From: Isoetes taiwanensis
Lineage: Eukaryota > Streptophyta > Lycopodiopsida > Isoetales > Isoetaceae
Length of the DNA: 64,000 nucleotides
Reading direction: 5' to 3'
Assembly: GCA_021234155.1 (NCBI GenBank)
Contig: JAJEKV010000001.1
Location: 33,643,013 to 33,707,012, forward strand
In this document: piece after piece, positions 34,101 to 46,160 of the stretch
How the letters are laid out: each line of letters opens with the position of its first letter
Numbering within the stretch: the stretch's first letter is position 1
Notes under the pieces: model-generated
What the model was told of the DNA's origin: nothing
Databases searched by the model: none
The model's input: the letters and a program-made list of their open reading frames with translations, nothing else
Position numbers and translations under genes: made by a program

Positions 34101-35180
34101 GGAAATGGGCCCGCGCCCGACTCTTTCGGGGTGACCCCAGCGTGCAATGGGTGCTTCGGGATAACAATCCATATCTTGCGGATCTGCTTTCGGACCCAAA
34201 CTCTTCATCGGGGAGTACATGCGAGCTTGCCAATCATTTATCTCTCGGCAAGCGGGCGGCTACAACATGATAAGGAAATATCTAGGACATCCCGGGATCT
34301 TCCCTATGCACAAATTTATATCACGGCACCTCGCCGGTTATAATCAATTCTGAGCTCTGTTGGATAGCAAGGCGGTCCCCACCCGGGATGGGATAGCCCT
34401 CTGTCAACTCTCAACTCTGCTTCTCTTTGGGATCGTTGGTGTCAAGCTCTTGATCCCGTCTTGTCGATCAATTCAGGGGACCGCTCGGCAACCCATACGG
34501 GGCATGGTTCCTTCTCCCTATGCTTCCCTGGCGTACCTCCGCGCCCCAGGTTCTGACTTCGATTGGCGCCTCCCTTTTTGGACCAAGGTCATGGATGGTC
34601 ATGCGGGATGGACTCCACCTCGGATCTCGGCGGATCTCGGTGGGATCCGCGTTTTGTTCGCCCGCTCACATTGGGAAGAAGGTGCCACTCGGATACCACC
34701 ACGAATTGGATCTATATTGCTAATGATGCGTGGTTGGCAGCGGCCCGGATCGCTTCATGGTCTTGACACCTTCTTGCGAGAATGCCACCACCTCACACGA
34801 TCCTTGATCCATCTTCAAAGCGGGTTTTGTGCTGCTCTCAAATGCATTTTGCTAAGCTCCTTAAATCGGCGGCGTCCCATTTTTCACTTTGCAATCCGAA
34901 TGCGATTAACGGTGCCTTTGGCCTCCGGACTGTCTCCTCATGGAATGTCGGTACATTTCTTGAGCGCCCATCGCCCTTGAAGACATGGTGCGATCTACGC
35001 TTTCTTATTGATCACGAGATCACGCCCTTGGCCAAAACACTCCTCCTGCTCTTCAAACACGCCGGGATCTCATTAGCCGATTACCATAATGGTGCCGTCC
35101 TCACTCCCGTGAGGATCACTTTCGAGCAGATGGCTTCCCGCCCTCGAAACCCTTCCTCCTTTTTCTTCACTCGAGTGTCG
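31190..35180 (+). pseudogene. Extra coding-like region between integrase and 3' LTR
   Basis: About 4 kb of GC-richer sequence with broken reading frames. From an ATG at 32227 (MAAPRFSTLQTLAPKDPAL) come TIYLTQHLIYEVFHIPLH (about 32470-32530) and MSIVDQYRQASTKPLLN-like reading (32.6 kb). Next is a charged coiled-coil-like part (VATLEAKLQDKRSSL, LKSAQDQVSQLADQRARLNQ, 33.24-33.37 kb), then PREHRKWARARLFRGDPSVQ and NPYLADLLSDPNSSS (34.09-34.21 kb). I cannot assign a family. Plant Ty3/gypsy of the Tat group often carry an additional ORF of unknown role, and this may be one. Confidence 0.45.
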
Positions 35181-35192
35181 TTTGGTGGGGAG
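35181..35192 (+). other. Polypurine-tract-like sequence before the 3' LTR
   Basis: TTTGGTGGGGAG lies directly upstream of the 3' LTR, where the primer for plus-strand DNA synthesis is expected. It is short and interrupted by T, so it is only a fair match. Confidence 0.5.
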
Positions 35193-35777
35193 TGTTAGTC
35201 ACATGCCTCACATGCGGGACTATTCATCCTCTGACAGACCAGGTCAAGCTCAAGGATCCTCGGTCGACCCGCGGGTCCATGAGCATCAAAGGCTCGTGAG
35301 AAGACCAAGCGGCCGGACCCGCAGCGATCAAACTGCGTCCCGATCAACAAGGCGCCCGCTCGGACAAGTGATGACCCGTCACCACCGTGTCGGCGTCGGC
35401 GTGATTCTAGGCATTTAAAGAGCCGCAGCCAACATTCACGCAAATCAGGCCTCCTTCGAGTCGGCACCGAATCGATCCGAGTGTCTATATTGGGCCCAAG
35501 GCCATTGTACTATATATATGAGTAGAGCTAGCATATGATGGCTAGATGAGTTTTGAGTCTTGTCTCCTTTCAGTTTTTCTCTCTATTGTGAGAGCTCATG
35601 TATGTTCATCATTGATATCAAGGAAGCTTATCGTTTTCCTCTCATTTGTTCTGTTTTCTTCTTCTTCTTCTCTTCTTGCAAATCCCGCGTGACATAGTCC
35701 CCCGGACTCTCCTGTTAGATCCACGGGTCCTCACAGAGGGCTGTCTTCCAGGAGTTCCCGAACCCAGACCCCAAACA
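35193..35777 (+). repeat. 3' LTR
   Basis: 585 bp, TGTTAG to AAACA. It shares nearly all of its sequence with the 5' LTR, including GTCTATATTGGGCCCAAGGC. Visible differences are single bases and short indels, so the insertion is not brand new. Confidence 0.92.
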
Positions 35778-35782
35778 ATTTG
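35778..35782. repeat. Target-site duplication (right) of the gypsy element
   Basis: ATTTG, the same as 24723-24727. Confidence 0.85.
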
Positions 35783-36651
35783 GATCAGCATGAATGTTTG
35801 AATAGCTCAGAAATGTCTTGCAAGAGAGTCTCCTATTAAATACCATAGCACCAACAACATGCAAGTGTTTGAAATCTTCTTCAGGAGCATCCTTGGGCAC
35901 ATTGACAAAGTGTGTTTGAGTTGTCTTCTTCTGGTCCATTCCATCAATACCAACCGATATATAGTTGAGTGGTTGTTCTAGTGCCTTCTTCCTGTGTTTG
36001 TCAACTTTCTCCATTCTAGAGATTGTTGTTCTGCGTGCTTGTTCAGTTTCTCTTTCAACGCATCTGGAAAGAAAATATATTCAGGGAAACAACCTAGCAT
36101 TGAAAAGAACTAGGCAAGAGGATGTCGTGGAAGCTTACTTTTAGTATGCAGTGTCCTTGCATTCTGTCTTTGAGCTTTTAATTCAGAGCATGTAGCACAA
36201 ACAAACATCCGATGGTTTCTAGGAATTGTTACATGCAAAATTCTTTTTTCCATAGCACAGTGAAATAAGAGTAGCATACATGTCGTTCACCAGCCTCAAT
36301 ACATAAATTTTTATAGTTATTATAAACTTCACGTTTCGTGAAGTTGTCACTTAAGTGGTACATGGGGCTGTTAGACAGTTTGTCGCAAGACTCCTTGAAG
36401 AAGCCTTCTATCCAGGAAACACATTGAAGGGCATGAATTCTTAAGATACTTCCCGAATGGCAGTAGTCGTTAATGCCAGGGTTCTTGTCAAGCCTTTTCT
36501 TCAGGCGGTGAAGCCTTCTACTGCCTAAAGCATGAATCATTTTAAAGGTTGTTTGACAGACGATGGAGCCACCAGCTGTGTAAATAAACTTATCACCCTT
36601 ATCTGGCCTAATATTGAAGGCTAAATAGCCCCTTTGGTCTAGTAAAGTCAT
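35778..36651 (-). pseudogene. Family-B (DUF7869-like) transposase-like gene, 5' part
   Basis: First block (36651-36229): DQRGYLAFNIRPDKGDKFIY, ALGSRRLHRLKKRL, and the segment ending YHLSDNFTKREVYNNYKNLC. After GT/AG sites comes a block starting in ERETEQARRTTIS at about 36063 and including NYISVGIDGMDQKKTTQTHF, HLHVVGAMVFN and YSNIHADPN, which ends exactly at the gypsy target site. The protein resumes at 24722. I recall this combination (GxxRxR..LK, then DGMDQxKTxxPHF, then QLDNxxxENKN) from transposase-like proteins of seed-free plants and animals. Up to the insertion this half looks little damaged. The N-terminus beyond 36651 could not be fixed. Confidence 0.6.
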
Positions 36652-36872
36652 TGAAACTGTAGTTGCATTTTTATATTGGTTATTACAATGCAGACACTAA
36701 AAAGGCCATGGTCCATCTCAACACACGGGAGGAAAAGTCTCCGCCTTACAATGCATTCCAATATGTAGCAAAATAATAGGGGGTTCCAGGGGGACTTGAT
36801 ATGGATGTAAAAATAACAATTCCTGAAACCATAGACCATATATCCCTAAAACAATCGGATAAGTTGCTATTT

Positions 36873-36894
36873 AAAAAAAAAAAAAAAAAAAAAA
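36873..36894 (+). repeat. (A)22 run
   Basis: Twenty-two consecutive A's. It could be the tail of a retroposed sequence on the plus strand, but no retroposon body was recognised to its left. Confidence 0.8.
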
Positions 36895-37439
36895 CTAGCA
36901 AAAGGCACACCAGAAGGCTTTAGCAAGGTAATGCTTTTTAAGTTTTTATTTAGGTTTGGTATCACTAGACTGCGATTGTTGGCTAATCTTTTTCCCTTGT
37001 ATCCAAAGTCAAAGTCAAAGTCATTTAGAAGGTCCTACTTCTTTATTTTGGACGTGTTGACTGCTGTAGCTTGCCATGATGGCTTGTCCTTGTTGGATTT
37101 TCTTTTTAATTGATTAGCTTTTTTGTTATTTGTATGAAGTATTTGGATTTCGAAATGATCATGGAATGGTTTGTACTTGGCAATGTCCTTGGTCATTTTT
37201 TCAATCGACTTCATTTACTGATGACATGATCATGCCTCGACATTTGTCGTCTGGCCTATGTATGGAGAAATGATTATTAACTTGCAAGTTGGAGGCTATT
37301 TTTTAACATAACCTAATCTCAAAGCAATGTTTTGGTCATAAAAGGAAACCCAGCATATAGGAGCATCTCTCACAATCTTCATTGATAGAAGAGGCAGGGG
37401 AGGACCTCATTAACCGGCTCCAAATGTTTATTCTTGCTC

Positions 37440-40400
37440 GAATGACATTCCCCGTGCCAGTACATATTATTAGGGCGAGACGCCATGGCGCCCGCGCCCG
37501 GCACCCCCGCGGGTAGTCCGTTCCGCGATGCGAGATCGCGCCAGTGAAAGCGGCTATCCTCGCCGAGGGTAGGCGGTGAAGGAAGCTGCCTTGTATGTTG
37601 ACCAGACCTGACCCCCACCCAACAAGAAGACCCGGAGCACGAGTTGGCCAAAGTTAAAAGCATTCATGACGGGGAGGAGGCTGCGGGGCTGATTCGGGGT
37701 AAGATGCAAATTTTCAAGCCGCCAAATCTTTGCTGCGAATCACGCTAACCCTCCGGCGGACTCGACCATGCCACTTCTTACGCTGCTACAGCCGCGCCCT
37801 GCTCAAGTTGCTTCACCTTACATTTGCTTTCGCACATCTCGGTACCCTCTATACGCCATCCCCTTACCTGCTGCATGCTGAATCCCCAAGCTATGCCCCT
37901 GGCAGACAAATAGGAATTGTGCCTCGCGGTCTCACCGGAATTAGCCGGGGCTTCCCATGGCGAAGGGAGATAGTCTCAACTCTGTTCTTTGCGGATATGG
38001 ATCGATCTTCCTTATGGAAACATGGGAGCATCACGGGACCACGGGATACCGACTTGCCGGGATACGGCGCTACTCAATCTTCAATGATTGCCGCGAGGGA
38101 AGCGGGGGCATGGGGGAGTTGCTGCTACTATCGAGCGGCCTTGGCACGGTCGGTTTCCTTGTTCAAGGCGGACAAACACAACCGGTACTTGTGGAGTGCG
38201 TGTGCAAAAGCTGCGATGCTTGGACCCTCTTTGTGGCGACACTGCTACTTTCCACATCGCGAAAGCAACTTCTATCACACCCACTTTCGGATGTGGATAG
38301 GCTGGACCCCTATGTCGATCTATATGATGACATCTGGCCCGCATAAGCGGTTAGGCGGTGTCATACTCCTTGGAGACTTCAATGCGCAGCGCCGGGGTAG
38401 AACAACCCATGAGATTTGATCCCTTGATTGATGATATATTGCGGCTGCGTCTGCGAGAAGCGGCAGCCCACGGACATCGGATGACAATCAGGTCTGCGCT
38501 ATGGTAGACAATTGCTTTTGCTCTGTGATATCTTTGACACGGTAATCTGCAATGGGTAGCACGATGGCCGTCCACCCATAAAACACTTGTAGGCGAAAAC
38601 GGGGGGATCTAGTGTGGTGGACTATGTCTTTGGTGCACGGCGGGATATGCATGTCGTCAAGCACTTCAGTGGGAACAACTAATAGGGATGAAGAGATCAT
38701 TTCGGACCACTTACCACTTTACTTGAAGTTGGCTTGGCGGGTTGTGCGAACCCACATTGCCTGACTCCTCACATGCCTCATTTGCGATTGGATTATGAAC
38801 ATCACGAGGGGGCTTATGCCCGGATGCTTATAGATGACTGGGCAGAAATTTTGCAATATCCTACACTAGAGCAGCGAACGGCCCGGTGTTACGATGTGCT
38901 TAGGGCTATTGGCGAGAGATGCTTTGGGATAAAAGCGCGCGGACGGACCTCGAGGGAACACAACCTTCCCACGTAATCAATGGTTTGATCACGAGTGCAA
39001 GGAACACAAAACGCCGGCTCCGCCAAGTCACGGAGACCACTTTACGCCCACATGCGGTCCCGGCAGTGCCGCGTCTTCCTTAAAGCTAAGAAAGCCAGTG
39101 CGTTGCGGCATATCAAAGGAAAATGTTTTATCTCACAGGCGTCACCCGGGACCTTACGGCGAAGGGTTCTTAGAAAGCTAGTGCGACCCGGGGAACATCA
39201 CTCCCGGCGGTGGAGGCAATACTTGCAACGGCTATATGACCCTCGGGGTGCACATGCGGCATTACCCACGCAAGAAGGCCCGGTGCTAGAAATCCGCATT
39301 CGGGCGTGGAACAAGGCTTCGGCGTCTTGCCAATGGCAAAGCCGGACACGGATGGCATGCGGCCGGGGAATTGCTTAAGTGGGCGGGACCGTCCATAATA
39401 CCGATCTTGTGCCTTGTTCAACAAGGCATTACGAGAAAGGCTTCCGTCTGGTGGACCAATAGCGAGTTGTTCCCATCTATAAAGGCGGGTGACCACGCCT
39501 TTGCCCGACCAGTCACCGAACAATCATGGTCGGTTCGGTATTTGCAAAATTGCTTGGGATTCTCGGCGGCGGTTGGCGGGCTGGCGGCGGCAAGCGAATC
39601 TGGGCCCTCACCCGAGGCGGATTCGGACCCGACACTCAACCATTGACCATATCTTCACATTCACGAGCTCGGTTGAAGGCAATGAGAGGCAGCCGTCGGG
39701 GATCTATATTGTTGCCGTGGATTTTGCAAAGGCATTTGACAGCGTGCCTCGGGGAAAAACTATGGGCAAGATTGCGACAATTTGGGGTTCCGGTAGATTT
39801 GCGAGAATGCGATTAATGCGAGCTTTATGAAAGATGCTCGGGTCGGTTCACGGCCGACAAGCCAACCATTTGATAGTAGTATCGGGGTTAGCCGGGGATG
39901 CCCTCTCTCCCAACATTGTTTGGGCTTTACATTGATCAATTGGAGAGCTGGCGATAATGGGGGCGACGGGGCTCACCTTCTCTACCGGATCATCAAGCGG
40001 TTAATCTATCTTTGATGATGTGGACCTCTAACTTACACCAGCGGACATGCAACGACATCTCGATGCCTGGACACATTTTGTCAAGCGGCCCGATATCTTG
40101 GCGTCAACTTGGCCAAGACTAAGGTGGTTTTCATATCATCTTCCACGACGGTAGGATCCCCTCCTTTCGTTACCGAGGGCGAGAATGTGGAAGTAGCATC
40201 CACATACAAATATTTGGGAGTGGAGTTTCGTCTACTATGCCTTTGGGACACATCCATGCATTTCTCACGAGTTCGGCGGGCTGGAAAGCACTATATGCAA
40301 TGCAAAACAATAGTCATAGAGCGGAGTTGTATGATTGGACCCATCAGTCCACACCTTTCAAAGTCTTAGTGGAGCCTGTCCTTTTATCACGGGGTGGAAG

Positions 40401-41397
40401 TATGGGGCCCGATGAGTATCCCTCGCTACTTGGAATGACTTGGAAGCGAGTCTGAGAAAGCCTTCTTGAGTACGAGCACTAGGGAGTGAAGTCCACGATC
40501 CCATATCAAATTCTCTTGCAGGAAACAGGATTCTTGCCTCTTGAGAGGCCCCTTGATCGCCACATTGTCTATTTTCGGAAGGTGGTCAACATGGACGATG
40601 CTCGTCTCCCAAAACAAGCTTATATCATGGCAATGGGGCCTACAACGCCTCAAGGCCTCTTTGGAGGGAAAAGAGAGCTCAATGGATGGCTAGATGGAAT
40701 GTGCGAGAGCACGAGGTGCATACATGTGCAAGCAGAGGCGAATCGCCATAGCTTGAGGCAATATCTTGATGCTTGCTTCATCAGCAAGCTTTGGGATGCC
40801 GGCCCCTTGAACAGTCAAGACTGACACACTACCGGCGCCACATAAATCCCACATTGGAGCGAGGCCCACAATGCTACTGCGCACCCACTTGCCCATGAAA
40901 AGCCGCAGACTCATTGCCATCAACCCGGTGAGAGCAGGCAGATGGATTGGTGAGCCACGTCGGGGCGGGCTCTGTCAATGCTTGCCAAATGGGAGTCATT
41001 GAGGATGAATCTCATACCCTTCAAAGTTGCCCAACATATGATCAAATCCGGACGCTATCTTTGAGTTGGTGGGGCACTGGCCAGCCGCTACATGTGACAT
41101 TGAGCCGCGGCATCCGTGCGGATGCTAGGATCATACCGCCGAGGAGGTCATGGACATGCGAGATCAGCTATGTCCTCCGAACGCACGCTTACATGACATG
41201 TACATACACATTTATTTCATGATGATGTATACTTATGCGGTTTGGCGGCATTCTTATTACTGCCACGGTTTTCCCTCGAAAACCCTTGGTGAGGGTTTTT
41301 AACCCGGACGATAATAAGTTTGCTCGCGCTCCTCCCCAGTCCCATAGGCCGATTGGTCTCGATGGGCGATAAAAAACTATTCTATTCTATTCTATTG
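37440..41397 (+). mobile_element. LINE retrotransposon, near full length, broken ORFs
   Basis: Endonuclease at about 37.93-38.42 kb: RGFPWRREIVSTLF, METWEHHGTTGYRL (catalytic Glu), LLGDFNAQRRG (Asp and Asn). Reverse transcriptase at 39.36-40.3 kb: YIVAVDFAKAFDSVPRGK (motif A), GVSRGCPLSQH (motif B), and FDDVDL near 40010 in place of (Y/F)ADD. C-terminal zinc-knuckle-like CQCCQMGVIEDESHTLQSC with CPTYDQIR at about 40975-41050. The 3' end has a stem-loop (CCCTCGAAAACCC / GAGGGTTTTTAACCC), then GGCCGATTGGTCTCGATGGG, and an (ATTCT)n tail. Frameshifts are many, so it is inactive. The 5' limit is placed where GC content rises and is approximate. Confidence 0.82.
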
Positions 41398-41428
41398 ATA
41401 TGCTTGTACTAGTCTTGGTGACGGACTT

Positions 41429-41458
41429 GGGGGGAGGGGGGGAGGGGGGAGGGGGGGG
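41429..41458 (+). repeat. G-tract run (potential G-quadruplex)
   Basis: Thirty bases made of four runs of six or more G, each separated by a single A, lie about 30 bp after the LINE tail. The pattern satisfies the usual G-quadruplex rule on the plus strand. Confidence 0.75.
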
Positions 41459-41459
41459 A

Positions 41460-43554
41460 ACAAAAGCTTTTCTTTATAATTCAAAGCCTATTGATTGTAG
41501 AACGGCGGTTTGAGAAAAATGGTTGAGCGGAGAAGAAAAATGAATTAAATCCGGTACTCTAGGAATAAGCAAGCAAGCTCTTCACGTTAGTCCTTGACAA
41601 GAAAAACAACACCACATTACCAACAAGATTATTGTCATGCAACTGTGAACATATGAGTTCTAGACATGAGTTCTAGATAGCAGGATGCAATAACTCAAGA
41701 ACTTTGAACAGTAATGAAGAAATATGGCATAAGTGACTATATTGTGCTTGAGCATTGAAGCTACCAAAGCAACCTCAAGAGATAGAACAAGAAGCAAGAA
41801 CAAAACATTCTCTCTTCCATGGATACAATATTAACATGTGATAATTTGATAGCATCTTGACATATTCAAAATGTGTAGTTTTCTTAGAATGGCATGAGAT
41901 GCACCCTTGACAAACCCGGTATGGAAGGATTTACATAGGATCGTGCATAGGATGCCGCAGTACGTAACTATTAATTGTAGGTGATCTTTCTTGTTTATGA
42001 TTAGAATTCAAAAATGTGGAGCAACTTACCCTATTCGAGATATCAAACCCCAGATTGTCATATATAAAGTCTTGAGGACTTTGAGGCTGAAGAGATGAGA
42101 TAGAAAATAAGCTCAAGACGAGAGATAAAATTTTTAAATGAAGCATGGAGACTATAGAGGATAAGCCATCTACGTATAATCTTGATAATACTATGCTTAG
42201 GCATATTTGATGCAATGTAGGGACAATGCTTTAGGGCTTGAGTTAAAGCAATATTTATATTTGCCATGTCATTAACTACCATATTCTTGCCAGCATTTTT
42301 AAGCTGGCTGCCTGCAAAAGAGGGTTCTTCCAATAAGCAATATAAGAATCTTGTATATGCATTGGCATCTCTAGTTTCTTGTCATTCAGATATAACAAAA
42401 GTCGTCATTCACAAAGAAAAAATAAACGTTCATTAAAGACATTGAACAAAGACATTCTTTTTGGAATATCCAAACCAATATGGACTTGGGTGTTGGAGGT
42501 GAGATGAGACTTTCCCGATTGCACTGATGCAAAATTTGCAGAAACAACCTTTCAGCCTCGGTATTGTGAGAGGCACGAAGTTTCTCACACTGTTCTCGAA
42601 CCAAAATGTAAACGATTATGAAATGAGACAATATAATCATGCTTGTAGTACAAGCAGTAAATAGAGAATTATTGAGAAGAATGAAATGCTCAAGCAATGC
42701 CAAAATGTGGATGTCTACCACAATTCTGCACTGAAAACTTGTACAAAACCATTTGCCTGTATTTATGGCTAGAAGCATGATATATGCATACAAAATGCTC
42801 ACAAATATGAATTTTGTTGGCACAACATATGCTTACTTTTAGCCTGACAGCTATGGAAATAGATAGAAATCATGGCAGTTTATATAACAACGTAGAATTG
42901 TTGTGCACAAATTATGACTGCATCACACGTTAACAAATGAATGCAACGCCTACAATATCGGTTGCAAGCAATAATCATTACAAAAAAATTGAAGGTCAAG
43001 CAATTAACCCGCCAGTTAATGACAAGGAATGTGATTGACAAGATTGGAAGCATGTCTGGATAAAGGATGCATCTAGTTACGGTGTGCAATTGCATGTAGT
43101 GACTTTTTAGTTCTGCAATATCCTCGAAGTCCCACATGGCTAAATTGCCATCAACTAAGTCAAAAAGACTCATATGCCGTAAATACCAAGACATACCTAC
43201 AACTCCCTCATGAAACTGGAAACAAATTATTTGGCAACCACAGTCAACTTTTAAAAGGAGATCCAAGTCAAAAGACACGCATAATCCTGTACCTTATTCT
43301 TTCCCTTATATAACAACCCATCTTGTCTTTGTCACAAGCTACTTGTTGCATCTCACATTACGATGTGGACAATGTGGTCTAAATTGTCCGGACCTTAAAA
43401 GCGGATCCCCGAGTTTAACCTTGAGTTGCAGATAAAAAGATTTGTGGCCTTGAGAGAAGAGAAATTTGCAAAGGTGTCCAACAATGGATGGACCCTGGAA
43501 TGGATGAACCCAATCTTACCTTCTTTCATTCTCTTTGTTTTCTCCCTGACCTCG
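41460..43554. other. No identified gene; possible exon remnants on the minus strand
   Basis: Three minus-strand stretches look faintly coding: MSLFDLVDGNLAMWDFEDIA (about 43180-43120), EQCEKLRASHNTEAERLFLQ (about 42595-42530) and NMVVNDMANINIALTQALKH (about 42285-42225, after an AG acceptor in CTCTTTTGCAG). They run in a consistent direction but belong to no family I recognise. They may be decayed exons of one gene. Confidence 0.25.
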
Positions 43555-45627
43555 ATGGTATGCGGTAGGAGTTACTCAAAGTGGGCGAGGCGGCGGCTTG
43601 TGCGGTCCTCACTACCACGTTCAAGCGAGCATTGCGGGGAGGGTTTCCCCAGACAATGGACCCTGGCGGGGTTGTTCCCATTCCTGGCGGGGCGACCCAC
43701 CTTTGTCCGACCAATTCTGGGACGATCATAGTCGATTCGGTTATTTGCCAAAGCTGTTGGTAGGCATTCTCGAGCGGCGATTGACCCGGCCCGGGCGGAA
43801 TGTCGCGAGCGAAACCCTCACCTGAGGCGAGCTTCGACCCGCCACTCAGCGATTGACCATATCTTTACGGCTGCGGGCGATTGAAAACGGCCGGAATCAT
43901 CGGTTTGGACTTGTATTCTTTGCTGTGGACCGCCAAAAGGCTTTTGTCGGTCCCGGGGAAAGGCGTAGGCTGAAGCTGCGTCAAGCTGGGGCTCCGTGCT
44001 TTGTCTGAGAATGCCATATCTGAGTTGTATGAGAGTTGTTTTGGCGGGGATCACGGCCAAGCCGGGCCAAGCATTCACCGGTAGTATCGGTCGGCGGGGT
44101 TGCCCCCCCCCTCGCCAACACTTTTGGCCTCTACATTGTCCGGTTAGAGCCACGGCTTCTTGAGCATGGGGGGATGGCATCACGGCTTTTGCACCGGGGT
44201 CATCCGCCAGCTCATCTATCTTGGGGCGATGTTGGCCTGCTGGCCCACACCCCAGAAGCTATCGCGGTCTCACTGGATGCCCTAGACACATTTTGTCGGG
44301 CTCACTGGACATGCTTGGCGTCAATCGGCCAAGACGGGGGTGGTTCTCATATCCTCTTCCGTCACCCCATGCCTCATGCACTCACATATCGGGGGCGGCA
44401 TGTGGGCGTCCGCCCACCTACAAGTACCTAGGGTGGAGTTCCCCTCCTCCATTTCTGGCGGGGGAGCGTCTATCTCGCTGCGGGTGGCGGCCCGCTGGAA
44501 GCGCTTTATGCCATCCGAGAACAAGTCCTGGCGAGCTGACTATATGATTAGAGGCCATCGATCACATCTGTTTCGACCTTGGTCGAACTTTCCTTAAATA
44601 TGCGGGGTCGAGGTTTGGGGCGGTGTCTCTTTGGCGACACAGGAATGACTTGGAAGGCGGTGCGAGAAGGCATTTTTAGCACGGAGCACTTGGGGTGAAA
44701 CCTTGGTCCCCTATCGGTTACAACTGCCGGGGATTCTTTCTTGCAGCCGGTGAGACCCTTGATAGACACATCGTCTATTTTAGAAGTGTGGTTACTATAG
44801 GTGATGCCGGCTCCAGCACGGCTTACTGTGGCCATGAGTCCTTGCGGCTTAGAACTTTGGAGGTAAGAGAGATGGGTGGTTCGCCCGGATGGAGCGTCGC
44901 GGGAACACCTGGGATCGTCTGTGGTGAAGCGGCCAGATGCGACGGCCTTTCGGGGGAGTACTAGATGCTTGTTTCCTTGGCAAGCTCACGGGACCCCATT
45001 GCTCTAAAGCGAGGTCAAAATGGCCCATTACAAGGAGCACATCAACCCGTGTTAGCGGGGCCCGCCTCTACTGCGTTCCCGGTGCCCACGAAAAAGCGCG
45101 GAGACTCATTGCCTCCATTACATACGGGGTGCCCACCATCTTCGCGTGAGGCCGGCGGGTGGATTGGGGAGCCGGGGGGGCTGTCTGTCGGTCTTTGTCA
45201 AGCGGGTGCCATTGAGGATGAGTCTCACACTTTCGAGTTGCCCGGTGTTGGTCCGGATCAGGGCGGAATCGGCTCCCTTAAATGCGGCGGACGTGCCCTT
45301 GCATTTCTTTGATGAACACCCGTCGATGCGTGCCACGGGGTCATACATCCGGGGAGATGCTTGGACTGCGAGTCACATTGCCCCTTTGGCTGTCCGTGAC
45401 TAGGCACTACGGGGGTGGTGCATGTTTGTATATATTGGGATGTTTACGCATTTTATATGATTAGCCGGTTTTGTCGGCCGGTGATTCTTTGCCCGCGGTT
45501 TTTCCCTCGAAAACCCGGTGGAGGGGTTTTTAATCCGGCGATAATCAAAAACTGCGATTTTGCATTGGGTCCCATAGGCCGATTGGTCTCCGTGGGGCGA
45601 TAAAGTACCTTCCTTCCTTCCTTCCTA
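43555..45627 (+). mobile_element. LINE, 5'-truncated copy 2
   Basis: It starts in the reverse transcriptase region: GAGTTACTCAAAGTGGGCG and following match the LINE at 39.37 kb, as do the FKRALRGGFPQT and GAIEDESHTF segments. It ends with the same stem-loop (CCCTCGAAAACCCGG / GAGGGGTTTTTAATCC), GGCCGATTGGTCTCCGTGGG and a (TTCC)n tail. Truncation at the 5' end is usual for target-primed integration. Where YADD is expected I read WGDVGLL, and frames are broken. The diverged tail microsatellite shows it is a separate insertion from copy 1. Confidence 0.8.
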
Positions 45628-46059
45628 AATTTAAATGGGAAGAAATCAAGGTAGATATAGGAATCTAAGGCGGGCAACTTCTTTTCCACAATGCACATAG
45701 CGGTGACGATAAATAACTAGTTGGGTGGCCGGTTATGTATCATCACGTAAAATTAAGGTATATGTTTTTTAGTAAGCGAAGGAAACATTAGATCAACATT
45801 ACATAGCCAATAGCATACCAAATGGTTATATGTATGCCTTACAATGATGCAACAAGTCGCATCGTTATACAAGGCACAATTCAATGGAGAATTTTGCGGT
45901 AAAGGGTACATTGATTGGACATTGTAAGAAATTAAAGCGGCGTGCTTTGCATAACCACAAAGCATGACTCTAAAACATGTAGGCTTGGTGATTGTGAATT
46001 CACATTTTTGATTCAAAAAAGCGAACATAGAGAAAGGCTCAAAAAACAAAACAAATCAC
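45628..46059. other. No gene seen
   Basis: AT-rich sequence. A minus-strand ORF (46049-45753) overlaps the putative copia remnant only at its start and has no motif of its own. Confidence 0.3.
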
Positions 46060-46160
46060 ACAACAAGACCTTGATTCTTCCAATGTAAGACCTTTTGTAA
46101 AAATCTCAATATCTTGTCGCCAAACAAGATACATCCACAAAATGCTCAACTCCAGCAATG
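46060..46160 (-). pseudogene. Possible copia RNase H end fragment
   Basis: On the minus strand VEHLWMYLVWRQDIEIFTKG followed by LTLEES resembles the end of Ty1/copia polyproteins, where (V/A)ADIFTK(G/P)L is conserved. It is short, and the flanking minus-strand sequence up to about 46.5 kb shows only hints of the family. Could be chance. Confidence 0.3.

Larger units (their letters stand above)
24728..35777 (+). mobile_element. Ty3/gypsy LTR retrotransposon, 11 kb, decayed coding region
   Basis: Two similar LTRs (24728-25306 and 35193-35777) start TGTTAG, end AAACA (TG...CA ends) and are flanked by a 5-bp duplication ATTTG. Domain order inside is gag, zinc knuckles, protease, reverse transcriptase, RNase H, integrase, which defines Ty3/gypsy. 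About 4 kb of extra sequence lies between integrase and the 3' LTR. The coding region is broken by many frameshifts, so this copy cannot be autonomous. It interrupts the family-B transposase gene in the opposite orientation. No PBS beginning TGG is seen after the 5' LTR. Confidence 0.93.

Noticed and set aside
32227-35180. Envelope-like gene, making the element a retrovirus-like errantivirus relative
   Set aside because: No signal peptide, membrane segment or envelope motif is visible; the coiled-coil-like part is not enough.
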